Virus record (IMG/VR): IMGVR_UViG_3300032770_000001
Coordinates: 251,931 to 315,930 of that record
Length of the DNA stretch: 64,000 bases
Strand: one strand, 5' to 3'
Origin: a virus
Shown here: piece after piece, positions 45,000-53,395 of the stretch
Layout of the letters: each line of letters begins with the position of its first letter
Position numbering within the stretch: the first letter of the stretch is position 1
Translations under genes and position numbers: made by a program
The notes under the pieces: generated by a model
The model's database searches: none
Told to the model about the DNA's origin: nothing
Seen by the model: only the letters and a program-made list of their open reading frames with translations

Positions 45000-46043
45000 A
45001 TGGAACGTAGATCAAAAGTTTTCGGAGCGGTCTTCGGGCAAGCAATTGGCGATGCTCTCGGACATCCTCGCGAATTCGCTAACTCCCGTATGGTCAAAGG
45101 GGTATGGTCGCCCGTAGTTATCGAAGACCTTCCAGAAAAGAACAAATTCACCGACGATACGCAGATGTTCTGCTGCATCGGTGAGGCTCTCATATCCGAC
45201 CCCCCACACGTTGATGAGAACAAGTTCATGGAGGCGGTCAGCCGGAATTTCGTGGTGTGGAAAGACAAGCCATTAGGCGGTGACCACCGGGCACCGGGCG
45301 GCTCCTGTATGGCGGGAGTTCGGAAATTGAGTGCCGGAGTGCCGTGGCTTGAATCCGGAGGGCTACAAGCGAAGGGAAACGGCACTGCCATGCGTTCTGG
45401 CGTGGTGGGTGCCTATTACTGGAGCACCCCGGACTATGCGTTCAGGATCGGGGCACTGACTGCCGTCAACACGCATTACAACTTGGAACCCATCATCGGA
45501 GCCGGGATAGTCAGCTACCTAGTTGCGGCGTCGATTAAGGGAATCGAATTTTCGACTGCGGTCGGCTGCGCCTTCAAGCTGGCAAGCGAATTCGATGACT
45601 TGACGGTCGTGGCTCATTATCCCCAGCAAGTGCGCCTCGGACCGGGGGAGGCGAATCAAAATCCATGGTACGCCATTGGGCATATCGCAGCCAGTTTTGC
45701 CTTCGGAAATGGGAAATCGGTCAATATCAAAGCCTTTAATAAGTGGAATGGGGATGACTTCGCGGTCATTCCAGCGGTTGCCGCAGCCGTGTTTTACAAC
45801 GCACGGTACAGTACCTACCGAGACATCGTCCTGAACTGCGTGAACAACACCGGGGACTGCGACACCACCACTGCCATCGCTGGCACCATTGCCGGAGCCC
45901 GATTTGGGACGCCGGGAATAGATCAAGAGTGGATCATGCGGGTGGAACTCAGCGAGTATTTAGCGACACTGGCGGATCAGATTTATCAGGGCAGTATTAC
46001 GTTAGTAGGACAGGAGAAAGAAACGCATGGATCGCATTCGTAG
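45000..46043 (+). CDS. ADP-ribosylglycohydrolase (DraG/ARH family)
   Basis: 347 aa. Cleaves ADP-ribose from modified proteins or other substrates with a di-Mg centre. Motifs: 'GAVFGQAIGDALGHPREF' (N-terminal G-D-A-x-G), 'KFTDDTQMFCCIGEAL' (Thr/Asp/Asp metal ligands, about residues 53-58), 'AKGNGTAMRSGVVGAYY' and C-terminal 'TGDCDTTTAIAGTIAGA' (second Asp/Thr cluster). All expected ligands present. Likely reverses a host ADP-ribosylation or acts on a nucleotide-linked substrate. Confidence 0.93.
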   Translation: MERRSKVFGAVFGQAIGDALGHPREFANSRMVKGVWSPVVIEDLPEKNKFTDDTQMFCCIGEALISDPPHVDENKFMEAVSRNFVVWKDKPLGGDHRAPGGSCMAGVRKLSAGVPWLESGGLQAKGNGTAMRSGVVGAYYWSTPDYAFRIGALTAVNTHYNLEPIIGAGIVSYLVAASIKGIEFSTAVGCAFKLASEFDDLTVVAHYPQQVRLGPGEANQNPWYAIGHIAASFAFGNGKSVNIKAFNKWNGDDFAVIPAVAAAVFYNARYSTYRDIVLNCVNNTGDCDTTTAIAGTIAGARFGTPGIDQEWIMRVELSEYLATLADQIYQGSITLVGQEKETHGSHS

Positions 46044-47556
46044 CATCCTCGGCATGTTGGACGAGGGCAAACGTATTTACCGCGTGCAGGAAGGTGAAGT
46101 GCAACGCGAGGAGTTCGAGTATTGTCAGGTCATCGACCAACTCGTCTTCGGACCGAAGGGCTATGTGGAGACGCTCGGTCCGACATGGAACATGATCCAT
46201 GACCCGCGCTTCGTCAAGATCGAGAACGCATTCATCATCGACCGCAAGTCCATCTTTGGCGGCGATGCCCGTGTGGGCAAGCAATACATCTCTTCGGACG
46301 GTACCTTCTCATCTACGGTAGCCGATCTGGAACAGTACGCTGAAATCCTCGGCGAAGGCCGTCACTTCCACAACGTGCTTCAGCACCCGGATGTGAAGTG
46401 TCCGGTGCGTGCATGGCTGGAGCGCACCTTCAAAAAGACCGAGGTCAAGCCGGATGAGACGCTGGCGTGCACCTGTCCGGAAGGAATGAAAATTGATCCC
46501 AAGAAGCTGACTCTCTGGACGGACACACAGCTTTGGGGTTTGATCCGCACCGAGTGTCCGAACTATTTCACGCAGAAGGGTAAGCCCAACAAGCTGGCTG
46601 TCCGCCTGTTCGATTTGTTCCGTGCCGATCTTGTGGGATTGGTTGCTGACTACTGCGAGACCCCGCTGATCGATGAGTGGCAAATGCTCGACACTGGCGA
46701 CGTGGTGGAGACCACCAACGCCGAAAACGTTCTGGATGTGCAGCCGCAAGTCTTCATGGAAGTCGATATCCTCGAAAAGGCTCTGACCTACCGTGCGACC
46801 CTGCGTGCGACCGCAGCCAAGATTCTCAAGCAGTGCGGCTTCGCAAGTTATCTGAAGAACATCACAAAAGACCTGCCGGATGGGACGCCTATCCTCACCG
46901 ATACGGAGACCGACACGTTGCTCCGCACCATCTATCAATCGGATTGGCCGAACGACAAGCCTTTGTTGATTACCAAGCTCACCACAATCGTCACAGAGGC
47001 TCTCAAGGCTCCGTATGAACAACGTTTGGCTGAGCAGACTGCTCGTGCTTCAGAGGAGTCGAAGAAGGTCGTACAGGAACTCAAGACTGGAAAGACTCTC
47101 TGCATCAACCAGTACACTGAGCCTGCCGCTGAAGTCGATCAAGACGCCTACGCCGCGTTGGTGGATGCGATCATTAAGAACCCACTCAAGCAGGGACTAT
47201 TCTTGATTTACGCCGCCGCCGAAAAAGAAATGATGCACAAAGGCATCTCCGGCGAAGGGCTGCTGGCTACCTCCGCTCTCGCGGTCGAGGAAGCCATCGG
47301 TGAAGAGTCGATCTGCAAGGATAAAGAATGCACGGAGTGTGCGCTGGCCCGCAAGGTCGTGGACATTCTGGCTCCGATCTTCTCTGCACCGGATTTCCCG
47401 TTGTCTGAGGAAGGCTACGAGAAGTTCATGAAGGACGTGCAGGCTACGGGTTGGTTCAAGAAGAACCCACTCACTTTCGAAGGTGAGTTCCATTCCGACG
47501 AAAGTGGCGAACGCGGCTGGGAGCGTCCTATTGACCCGGATGCACCGACGCAGTAA
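46027..47556 (+). CDS. large hypothetical protein (509 aa)
   Basis: Overlaps the ADP-ribosylglycohydrolase gene by 17 bases, RBS AGGAGAAAG. Soluble, mixed fold; 'LACTCPEGMKIDPKKLTLWT' and 'ICKDKECTECALARKVVDIL' contain Cys pairs. No membrane segments. Tight linkage suggests a shared role but nothing else points to function. Confidence 0.8.
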   Translation: MDRIRSILGMLDEGKRIYRVQEGEVQREEFEYCQVIDQLVFGPKGYVETLGPTWNMIHDPRFVKIENAFIIDRKSIFGGDARVGKQYISSDGTFSSTVADLEQYAEILGEGRHFHNVLQHPDVKCPVRAWLERTFKKTEVKPDETLACTCPEGMKIDPKKLTLWTDTQLWGLIRTECPNYFTQKGKPNKLAVRLFDLFRADLVGLVADYCETPLIDEWQMLDTGDVVETTNAENVLDVQPQVFMEVDILEKALTYRATLRATAAKILKQCGFASYLKNITKDLPDGTPILTDTETDTLLRTIYQSDWPNDKPLLITKLTTIVTEALKAPYEQRLAEQTARASEESKKVVQELKTGKTLCINQYTEPAAEVDQDAYAALVDAIIKNPLKQGLFLIYAAAEKEMMHKGISGEGLLATSALAVEEAIGEESICKDKECTECALARKVVDILAPIFSAPDFPLSEEGYEKFMKDVQATGWFKKNPLTFEGEFHSDESGERGWERPIDPDAPTQ

Positions 47557-47565
47557 GCTAAGACA

Positions 47566-47814
47566 GTGCCGCAGCTAGTCAAAACCGAAACGGGCAGCCT
47601 CTACCTGATTGACCAAAAGAAAGGTACATGGAAGAGGGTGTCCGCCACTGAAAATTCCGGCGATTTGCGTACCGATGAGGGCACGTTTTACGAAATATCA
47701 TTGAAGGTGGGCGAAGGCATGGCGATGCTCGGTCCGCCGCTCAGCGATGACGTTGATGGTCGATTCCTGTACACCAGTGACGTAGTCGAAATCGAAGAGG
47801 TTCCCGAAGCCTAA
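47566..47814 (+). CDS. hypothetical protein (82 aa)
   Basis: GTG start. Beta-rich: 'TGSLYLIDQKKGTWKRVSAT', 'GRFLYTSDVVEIEEV'. Resembles other small phage barrel proteins. Function unknown. Confidence 0.68.
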   Translation: MPQLVKTETGSLYLIDQKKGTWKRVSATENSGDLRTDEGTFYEISLKVGEGMAMLGPPLSDDVDGRFLYTSDVVEIEEVPEA

Positions 47815-47993
47815 TGGCATACGTCACCTACAACGTCAATCATACGACAGGCGAGATTCGAGAACGGAAGTACCGATGGAGTACGGAGGACGATCTAATC
47901 GGTGTCTGTCCTGCTGGAGAAGACCCGATTCAATTCTGCCTTAAGCTCGCACATGAGGAACTTATCCGGAGACATAAAGAAGAATGCCGCTAG
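47814..47993 (+). CDS. small hypothetical protein (59 aa)
   Basis: TAATG overlap. 'MAYVTYNVNHTTGEIREREY'-like start (actual ...IRERKY), helical acidic end. Function unknown. Confidence 0.65.
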   Translation: MAYVTYNVNHTTGEIRERKYRWSTEDDLIGVCPAGEDPIQFCLKLAHEELIRRHKEECR

Positions 47994-48280
47994 TATTCAG
48001 CAACGCTACATTCACCCACGGCACATATATCATCTTCCTCAACAAGGGAATTATTCCCGGAGGGAAGACCAACGTGTACGAGGTCTGGTCGAAAGGTGCT
48101 GAGGATGAGCTAGGCGATTTGCTCGGCGAGATCAGATGGTTCGGTCGTTGGCGTAAGTATTCGTTTTTTCCGAAAGGCGACACGATCTACGAGGAAGTCT
48201 GCCTGCAAGAGATCACGGACTTTCTCAAGGCAGCGAACATAGCACACCGAGAGGCGAAAAAACATGCTGCAAACGTTTAG
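47984..48280 (+). CDS. hypothetical protein (98 aa)
   Basis: Overlaps the preceding gene by ten bases. 'GKTNVYEVWSKGAEDELGDL' then 'GRWRKYSFFPKGDTIYEEVC': pattern of short phage proteins that share a 'WYGRWRKYSFFP' segment. Function unknown. Confidence 0.7.
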   Translation: MPLVFSNATFTHGTYIIFLNKGIIPGGKTNVYEVWSKGAEDELGDLLGEIRWFGRWRKYSFFPKGDTIYEEVCLQEITDFLKAANIAHREAKKHAANV

Positions 48281-48473
48281 ATATTTCGACGTGCAGGGTG
48301 ACTGTCGCGGTATTGCGGTCGGCACCCATAAACGCACCGAGACCGAAGAAGATGGCACCACGACAGTGTTCATTCTGAATGGTGATGCTGAAACATTTGT
48401 CGCCTGTTTTTTGCTTCTCCCCGGCGAGTTCGTTTCTGCCAATGCACCCGATTTGGAACTCACCACAGCCTGA
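48264..48473 (+). CDS. hypothetical protein (69 aa)
   Basis: Overlaps the previous gene by 17 bases. Beta-rich, 'RYFDVQGDCRGIAVGTHKRT'. Function unknown. Confidence 0.65.
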   Translation: MLQTFRYFDVQGDCRGIAVGTHKRTETEEDGTTTVFILNGDAETFVACFLLLPGEFVSANAPDLELTTA

Positions 48474-48482
48474 CTTTCGTAT

Positions 48483-48496
48483 CCCTAAACAGGGGG
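48483..48496 (+). promoter_or_regulatory. RBS hairpin
   Basis: CCCT-AAAC-AGGG with flanking GTA/TAC pairing; GGGGG in the 3' arm is the RBS for the ATG at 48502. Confidence 0.45.
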
Positions 48497-48501
48497 TACG
48501 A

Positions 48502-48885
48502 ATGGACAAGGACTGCCCACATCTCATCCCTGATGAGAACTGGAAGTGCGAAGACTGCGGAGCCGACTACCCGCAGCCAGACCTACCACCCGACTGGAAT
48601 CCTGACATCGGCGATGTAAAAGGCATCTGCACTCATCTAAAGCAGACCTGCAAGGAATTCTCCCTCATAATCAAGGCCAATACCGACGCGGATGGCAAGC
48701 CCAAAATGCGCATTATCGGCGGTCAACTCTTCCGTCTTCCGCACGACATGATTATCCGGGCGATGATCGGTCCGTCATTCCTGAAAGCTCGAACCCTCGG
48801 CTATCGCGGCAGCGAAAGCAAATGGCGGGAGATGGTGATTGAGGAAATCTCCAATCCGAGCAAAAATTGTCAGCCTGCAAAATAG
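48502..48885 (+). CDS. zinc-type protein (127 aa)
   Basis: N-terminal 'DCPHLIPDENWKCEDCGADY' is a zinc site, then an acidic domain. Last gene before the rIIA promoter. Function unknown. Confidence 0.7.
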   Translation: MDKDCPHLIPDENWKCEDCGADYPQPDLPPDWNPDIGDVKGICTHLKQTCKEFSLIIKANTDADGKPKMRIIGGQLFRLPHDMIIRAMIGPSFLKARTLGYRGSESKWREMVIEEISNPSKNCQPAK

Positions 48886-48963
48886 GGGCTAATCTACAGA
48901 AACCGAAAGATTTAACTTCAAAACCACCCGAAAAATTGCAAATTCAAAAAATATTTTTGGAAA

Positions 48964-48995
48964 GTTAACCAAATCACCGATTTTGCTGGTAGTAT
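48964..48995 (+). promoter_or_regulatory. phage box promoter, leaderless, for rIIA
   Basis: GTTAACC (48964-48970), 15 bases, CTGG, -10 TAGTAT (48990-48995), six bases, ATG 49002. An A/T-rich tract (48930-48962) lies upstream, like a UP element. T4 rII genes are also driven by activator-dependent middle promoters. Confidence 0.72.
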
Positions 48996-49001
48996 ATCGG
49001 C

Positions 49002-51644
49002 ATGAAGCTAAACACCCGTGGGAACGACAAGGCGACAGTCGTCGGCGGCAAGAGCCTCGGCACCTATCGCATCAACGCCAACAAAGCCGCTTTTGAAACC
49101 CTCTCCAGCCGCCTCTACTCCGATAAGATTCGGGCCGTCATTCGTGAACTGGCGTGCAACGCATACGACGCCCATGTCGCCGCTGACAAAGAGAACGTGC
49201 CCTTTGAGGTTCACCTTCCCACGACGTTTGAGCCCCATTTCGAAATGAAGGATTTCGGTACCGGACTGGCTCACATCGACATCGTCGATCTGTTCTGCAC
49301 TTATTTCGGCACCAACAAATCCGACAGTGACAAGTTCATCGGAGCCCTCGGTCTCGGATCGAAGTCGCCGTTCTGTTTGACCATGCGCAACGAGACCACT
49401 GGTCGGGAAGAAGCGCAGGGCTTCTCGATTACCAACCGCTTCAAGGGTGACTCCGGTGAGTGCCCGGTCTGCGGCAAGTTGGTGCTCCTCGTCGATGAAT
49501 GGATGCGCGATCAGCAGCGAGGTATCCGTTTCACCCGCAAGCCAATCGAACACGAAGTCGGTCGTATCAGTGAGAAGTCGGCGTTCGACCGGGTCGATAC
49601 TGACGAAGAAGATTCGCATGTGAACTGCGAAGGCGTCGGGCTCCTGCCGAAGCACGGGGAGTATGAGGGTTGGGAAGCCAAGCAACCGCTGGTCGTGCGC
49701 ATGTACGACGCGATGATCGAGGACGGCGAACCGAAACTGATGCTGATGGCTGAGCGCATCGTGCCGGAAGAGCCCCTCGGAATTACCGTAAAGTTCGATG
49801 TCCAGCAGAGCCAGATTTGGGAGTTCGAAAACAAGGCGAAAGTTGCATTCGAATTCTTCGCCCCACGTCCGATCTTCAACATCGAAGATTTTTCCATTCC
49901 TCAGGTCGAATACAGCGTCAAGACGGCTCTGTGGGGAATGCGCAAGGTCGCCGCCACGCCACAGACAAACACCGTGCGTGCGATTCAGGGCAAGGTGCAA
50001 TACAGCGTCGGCAACATCGACGTGAGCCGCACGACCGACTGGCAGAAGAAACTGCTGGCGATGCCGCTCGACCTGTTCTTCCCGATTGGGCAACTCGATC
50101 CGGCTGTCAGCCGCGAGACTCTGGAACTGAATGAGCGCACCATCAAGAACATCTTGGGGATGCTCGACAGCGTCTACGAGGAAATGCTTGCCGAGATCAA
50201 GAAAAAGATCGACGCCTGCTCACAGCCGTATGAAGCCCGGTTGCTGGCATGGGAACTGGTGCACTCGGAAGGCATCGGCAAGATCGTCAACGACGCATGG
50301 AACAAGGGCGACCTGTTCGGCAAGTACCAGAATTTCGTTCTGTCCGACAAGAAGCCCTTCCTGAATGATCTGGACATGGAGCAGACCATTCTCGTTCGAT
50401 TCTCGAAGAACGGCGAGAAGAAGCGTGCCAAGAAAGAAGTTCTTACCAAAGTCTGCGAGAAGTGGAACAAGCAAACCGTCATGAGCGATGTCATGGCGGG
50501 CCGTGCGAAAAAGGAAGAGTACAACCGTGAGATCGATGTCGAGCCGAAGGTTGCGTTCCTCATCAACGATCTGAAACAGGGCGGCGACAAGTACGTCCAC
50601 TTCCTGATTCAGGAGTGGACGGAACAGGATCACAAAGATTTTGGCTTGAACTGCGAGAAGTCCGTGGTCTACATGCTCAACCGTGTGGACAAGTTCGCTG
50701 ATCCGAAGGAAGTGGCTAAGGAAGCCCGAAAGATGTTGAAGCGCATCGGCAATCCGCCCTTCATTCTCATGAGTGAACTCAAGGCGAAGTTGAAGCCGAT
50801 CCTCGATGTGGAGAACGACAATCCGCGCATGTCGCGTGAGCGGCGTACCATCATCGAACTGAATCTGAACCTCGGCAGCCGTCGCCATCAACGTGGTAAA
50901 GGCTGGCAGGAAGCTTGGGATAAATCGGAAGAGCAGCCGGAGGGGATCAAGTATTACATCCCGGTTGAGCGCCTCAAGGCGACCGAATCCGGATTCAACC
51001 GCTCTTATGATCTGGTCGATTTCATCAACACGATCATCAAGACTGGTATGTTCGGAATCGATAACACTACGGTGATCTACGGTCTGCGCAAGAACAGCAA
51101 GCTGCGACAGAAGGCGGAATGGGTTGATCTGATTCCGCACTTGAAGCGTATGATTCCGACCGTCCTGAACACGGACATCGAAATGCGCCTGTCGTATCTT
51201 TTGTCGCCGTTCCAGTCCGATCACAGTTCGCTGTTGAGCCGCATCGCAGATAAAAAGCTGCTTTATGCTAAGAGCCCGTTGCAGAAATTCTGCAACCAGC
51301 TTAGAGCGGCACAGAATTCGCAAACGCCGGAGCAGGATCGCGCCCTGCACGAGATCATTCGTCAGGCGCGTATCTGGGGCATCTATCACGTCACCAACAC
51401 AGTCACGTTCGATGCGACGTGGAAGGAATTGAAAGAACGGTACCCACTGCTCAAGCTGAGTTGGTATGGTGCCTATGATGCGAACAAGGATGATCGTCTG
51501 ATCGTGGATTATCTTCTGATGATCGATGAGCGGGACGGCATCACCGCTCCGGTCCGGGTTCAAGCGGCTGCGGCGTCCGGCGATGGTATCGTCACCGCCC
51601 CATCCGAACTAACAGTTTCCGAGACGGAGGTCTCAAATGTCTAA
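49002..51644 (+). CDS. rIIA: rIIA-like protein (GHKL ATPase-type)
   Basis: 880 aa. The N-terminal GHKL ATPase fold is visible: 'IRAVIRELACNAYDAHVAAD' (motif with catalytic Glu/Asn), 'FEMKDFGTGLAHIDIVDLFC' (D-x-G-x-G) and 'FIGALGLGSKSPFCLTM'. This order is that of T4 rIIA and relatives. T4 rIIA with rIIB counters prophage-encoded exclusion and affects membrane events and lysis timing; the exact activity is unknown. The rIIB-like gene follows with an eight-base overlap. Confidence 0.9.
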   Translation: MKLNTRGNDKATVVGGKSLGTYRINANKAAFETLSSRLYSDKIRAVIRELACNAYDAHVAADKENVPFEVHLPTTFEPHFEMKDFGTGLAHIDIVDLFCTYFGTNKSDSDKFIGALGLGSKSPFCLTMRNETTGREEAQGFSITNRFKGDSGECPVCGKLVLLVDEWMRDQQRGIRFTRKPIEHEVGRISEKSAFDRVDTDEEDSHVNCEGVGLLPKHGEYEGWEAKQPLVVRMYDAMIEDGEPKLMLMAERIVPEEPLGITVKFDVQQSQIWEFENKAKVAFEFFAPRPIFNIEDFSIPQVEYSVKTALWGMRKVAATPQTNTVRAIQGKVQYSVGNIDVSRTTDWQKKLLAMPLDLFFPIGQLDPAVSRETLELNERTIKNILGMLDSVYEEMLAEIKKKIDACSQPYEARLLAWELVHSEGIGKIVNDAWNKGDLFGKYQNFVLSDKKPFLNDLDMEQTILVRFSKNGEKKRAKKEVLTKVCEKWNKQTVMSDVMAGRAKKEEYNREIDVEPKVAFLINDLKQGGDKYVHFLIQEWTEQDHKDFGLNCEKSVVYMLNRVDKFADPKEVAKEARKMLKRIGNPPFILMSELKAKLKPILDVENDNPRMSRERRTIIELNLNLGSRRHQRGKGWQEAWDKSEEQPEGIKYYIPVERLKATESGFNRSYDLVDFINTIIKTGMFGIDNTTVIYGLRKNSKLRQKAEWVDLIPHLKRMIPTVLNTDIEMRLSYLLSPFQSDHSSLLSRIADKKLLYAKSPLQKFCNQLRAAQNSQTPEQDRALHEIIRQARIWGIYHVTNTVTFDATWKELKERYPLLKLSWYGAYDANKDDRLIVDYLLMIDERDGITAPVRVQAAAASGDGIVTAPSELTVSETEVSNV

Positions 51645-52989
51645 GTGCTCAGTTGTTTCATACGTGTCGAAGCCCTCATTCGTTTCACTCTACGTGGATC
51701 GCGGCAAGGGTGTTGAGAATTTCCGCCTCAACGATACGCACCCGACTTTCAAGAGCCTGTTGCGTGCGTTGAAGCGTGGCGAAGATCGTCGCGTTCCCAA
51801 GCTGCTTTCGGCGGCTGAGAGCATTTCCAACGTCACCCACGGCAACGTGACGGTGATGAAAGACGGCGTGTACTTCAAGGGGCGCAAGGTGGAAGCCGCT
51901 CTGACTCGCCGCATCTACGAACTGGCGTCCCAGAAGGCATCGACTCAGGCTCTCCTGAAATTCATGGACAACCTGTTCCAGAATCCTTCCGAGGAAGCGC
52001 AGAACGAGTTGTACGAATGGCTCGTGAACTTCAATGACGGCAAGTTCGTGCCGACCGATGATGGCTGTTTCGTCGCCTACAAGGTCGTCAACCCGGACTA
52101 CACCGACTGCCGTACTGGTACGGTACTGAACAAGCCCGGTGAGCGTCCGTGGATGCCCCGCAAGGATGTCGATCCGGACCGCCGCAACGAATGCAGCCGT
52201 GGGTTCCACTTCTGCTCACGTCAGTATGTCGGCGTGTTCAATGGTTGGCAGCGTGGCTCCGGCAGCAACCGCGTGGTCGTGGTGAAAGTCAACCCGAAGG
52301 ACGTGGTTGCGATCCCGAAGGACTACAGCTTCAACAAGGGGCGCACGTGGACGTATGAAGTGCTTCGCGAACTGGAAGAGTTCAACTTCAAGAACGAGCA
52401 GGAGCACCCGTACTTCCAGCAGTTGTTCGTGCCTGAGATGAAGGAAAAGGCCGACATTCTCAAGGCTCTGTACGAACTGCCGAACGTGAAGCGCATCCTC
52501 AAGAAGCGCAAGCTGACCAAGACTTCGCTGCGCAAGGCGTCGAAAGAACGTCTCCGCAACTGGTACGGTCAGTTGCACGCGATGCTGAATCCGCCTGATA
52601 TGAGCAAGCTGTTCGAGAACCCGTTGAAGGCGACTCTGACGGCGACCAAGGGCGGCATCACCATCGGCATGGTCGCAGCCGAACTCGATGTGCCGTACAA
52701 GACGATCTACAACGCGGTGAACGGTAAGCCGCCGCAGGAAATGATTGATCTGATCGGCGAAGCCATTGCCAAGTTGCGTGGCACCAAGGGCAACACGTCG
52801 AACAACTCGTATCCGACGCCTGTTTCTGAAAAGCGCACCTACGCGGCGGCAGCCTCGCTGTCCGGCTCGACGGTGAATCAGGAAGGCGAAGAGTCCGAGT
52901 TCGATGGGCTGTACGACGAATACGGCTACGGAACCATCGATGACGGGTCGGAATTCGACGAGACGGAAGAAGAACAGGATCAGGACTAA
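51637..52989 (+). CDS. rIIB: rIIB-like protein
   Basis: 450 aa, RBS GGAGG. The central part 'DDGCFVAYKVVNPDYTDCRT', 'KPGERPWMPRKDVDPDRRNE' and 'CSRGFHFCSRQYVGVFNGWQ' matches the conserved rIIB core (D-G-x-F-x-A-Y-K...C-S-x-G-x-H). A helix-turn-helix-like stretch lies at about 335-365 and the tail is acidic. Partner of rIIA; co-translated with it. Confidence 0.9.
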   Translation: MSKCSVVSYVSKPSFVSLYVDRGKGVENFRLNDTHPTFKSLLRALKRGEDRRVPKLLSAAESISNVTHGNVTVMKDGVYFKGRKVEAALTRRIYELASQKASTQALLKFMDNLFQNPSEEAQNELYEWLVNFNDGKFVPTDDGCFVAYKVVNPDYTDCRTGTVLNKPGERPWMPRKDVDPDRRNECSRGFHFCSRQYVGVFNGWQRGSGSNRVVVVKVNPKDVVAIPKDYSFNKGRTWTYEVLRELEEFNFKNEQEHPYFQQLFVPEMKEKADILKALYELPNVKRILKKRKLTKTSLRKASKERLRNWYGQLHAMLNPPDMSKLFENPLKATLTATKGGITIGMVAAELDVPYKTIYNAVNGKPPQEMIDLIGEAIAKLRGTKGNTSNNSYPTPVSEKRTYAAAASLSGSTVNQEGEESEFDGLYDEYGYGTIDDGSEFDETEEEQDQD

Positions 52990-53065
52990 CCGTCTCTTAA
53001 GTTAGAGGCGAAGCCCGATCTGTTAATCTCTCGACCAACTGACTAAACACACGGGTGGAGTCTCT

Positions 53066-53112
53066 AAGGGGAGCACTGGATATGGAAATCCAATCGCTCC
53101 CCTTCTCTTTTT
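53066..53112 (+). terminator. strong intrinsic terminator after rIIB
   Basis: AAGGGGAGC (53066-53074) pairs with GCTCCCCTT (53096-53104); TGGAT/ATCCA stacks inside; CTCTTTTTT follows. Confidence 0.88.
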
Positions 53113-53121
53113 TGGTATTAA
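53112..53121 (+). promoter_or_regulatory. extended -10, leaderless gene
   Basis: TTGG-TATTAA directly after the terminator T-tract, then CCGGGT (six bases) and the ATG at 53128. Same geometry as the other leaderless starts. Confidence 0.45.
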
Positions 53122-53127
53122 CCGGGT

Positions 53128-53319
53128 ATGAACACCATATTCCGGTGCGCAGAGCACAAACGATTCGAGACACAACGAGAAGCCGAAGAGGAACTCCCCA
53201 AGATCGCCCTGCACGGCATGAGAAAGGGCGGCGGATCGTGGCGTTTACTTAAGGCATTCCAGTGCGGTGACCACTGGCATGTGGGCCGAGATTGGAAGAG
53301 CCGCAAAAAACCCTCGTAA
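53128..53319 (+). CDS. small basic protein (63 aa)
   Basis: 'MNTIFRCAEHKRFETQREAE' and 'FQCGDHWHVGRDWKSRKKPS': C...H and C-x2-H-x-H, a small zinc-ribbon-like fold with basic tail. Function unknown. Confidence 0.68.
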   Translation: MNTIFRCAEHKRFETQREAEEELPKIALHGMRKGGGSWRLLKAFQCGDHWHVGRDWKSRKKPS

Positions 53320-53343
53320 GTAGCTGAAAACACGCCAATAAAA

Positions 53344-53375
53344 ACTACCCAAAATCCCTTCCCCGCTGGTAGAAT
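53344..53375 (+). promoter_or_regulatory. phage box promoter for Ku
   Basis: ACTACCC (53344-53350), 15 bases, CTGG, -10 TAGAAT (53370-53375), GTAGGC. Here the start position is ATC and the ATG lies 14 bases later behind GGAGGG, so the mRNA has a short leader. Confidence 0.75.
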
Positions 53376-53395
53376 GTAGGCATCGGAGGGATTTT

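Noticed and set aside
50220-51563. 447-codon open frame on the minus strand opposite rIIA
   Set aside because: It mirrors the codon structure of rIIA, whose protein motifs are clear. No start signal or family match on the minus strand.
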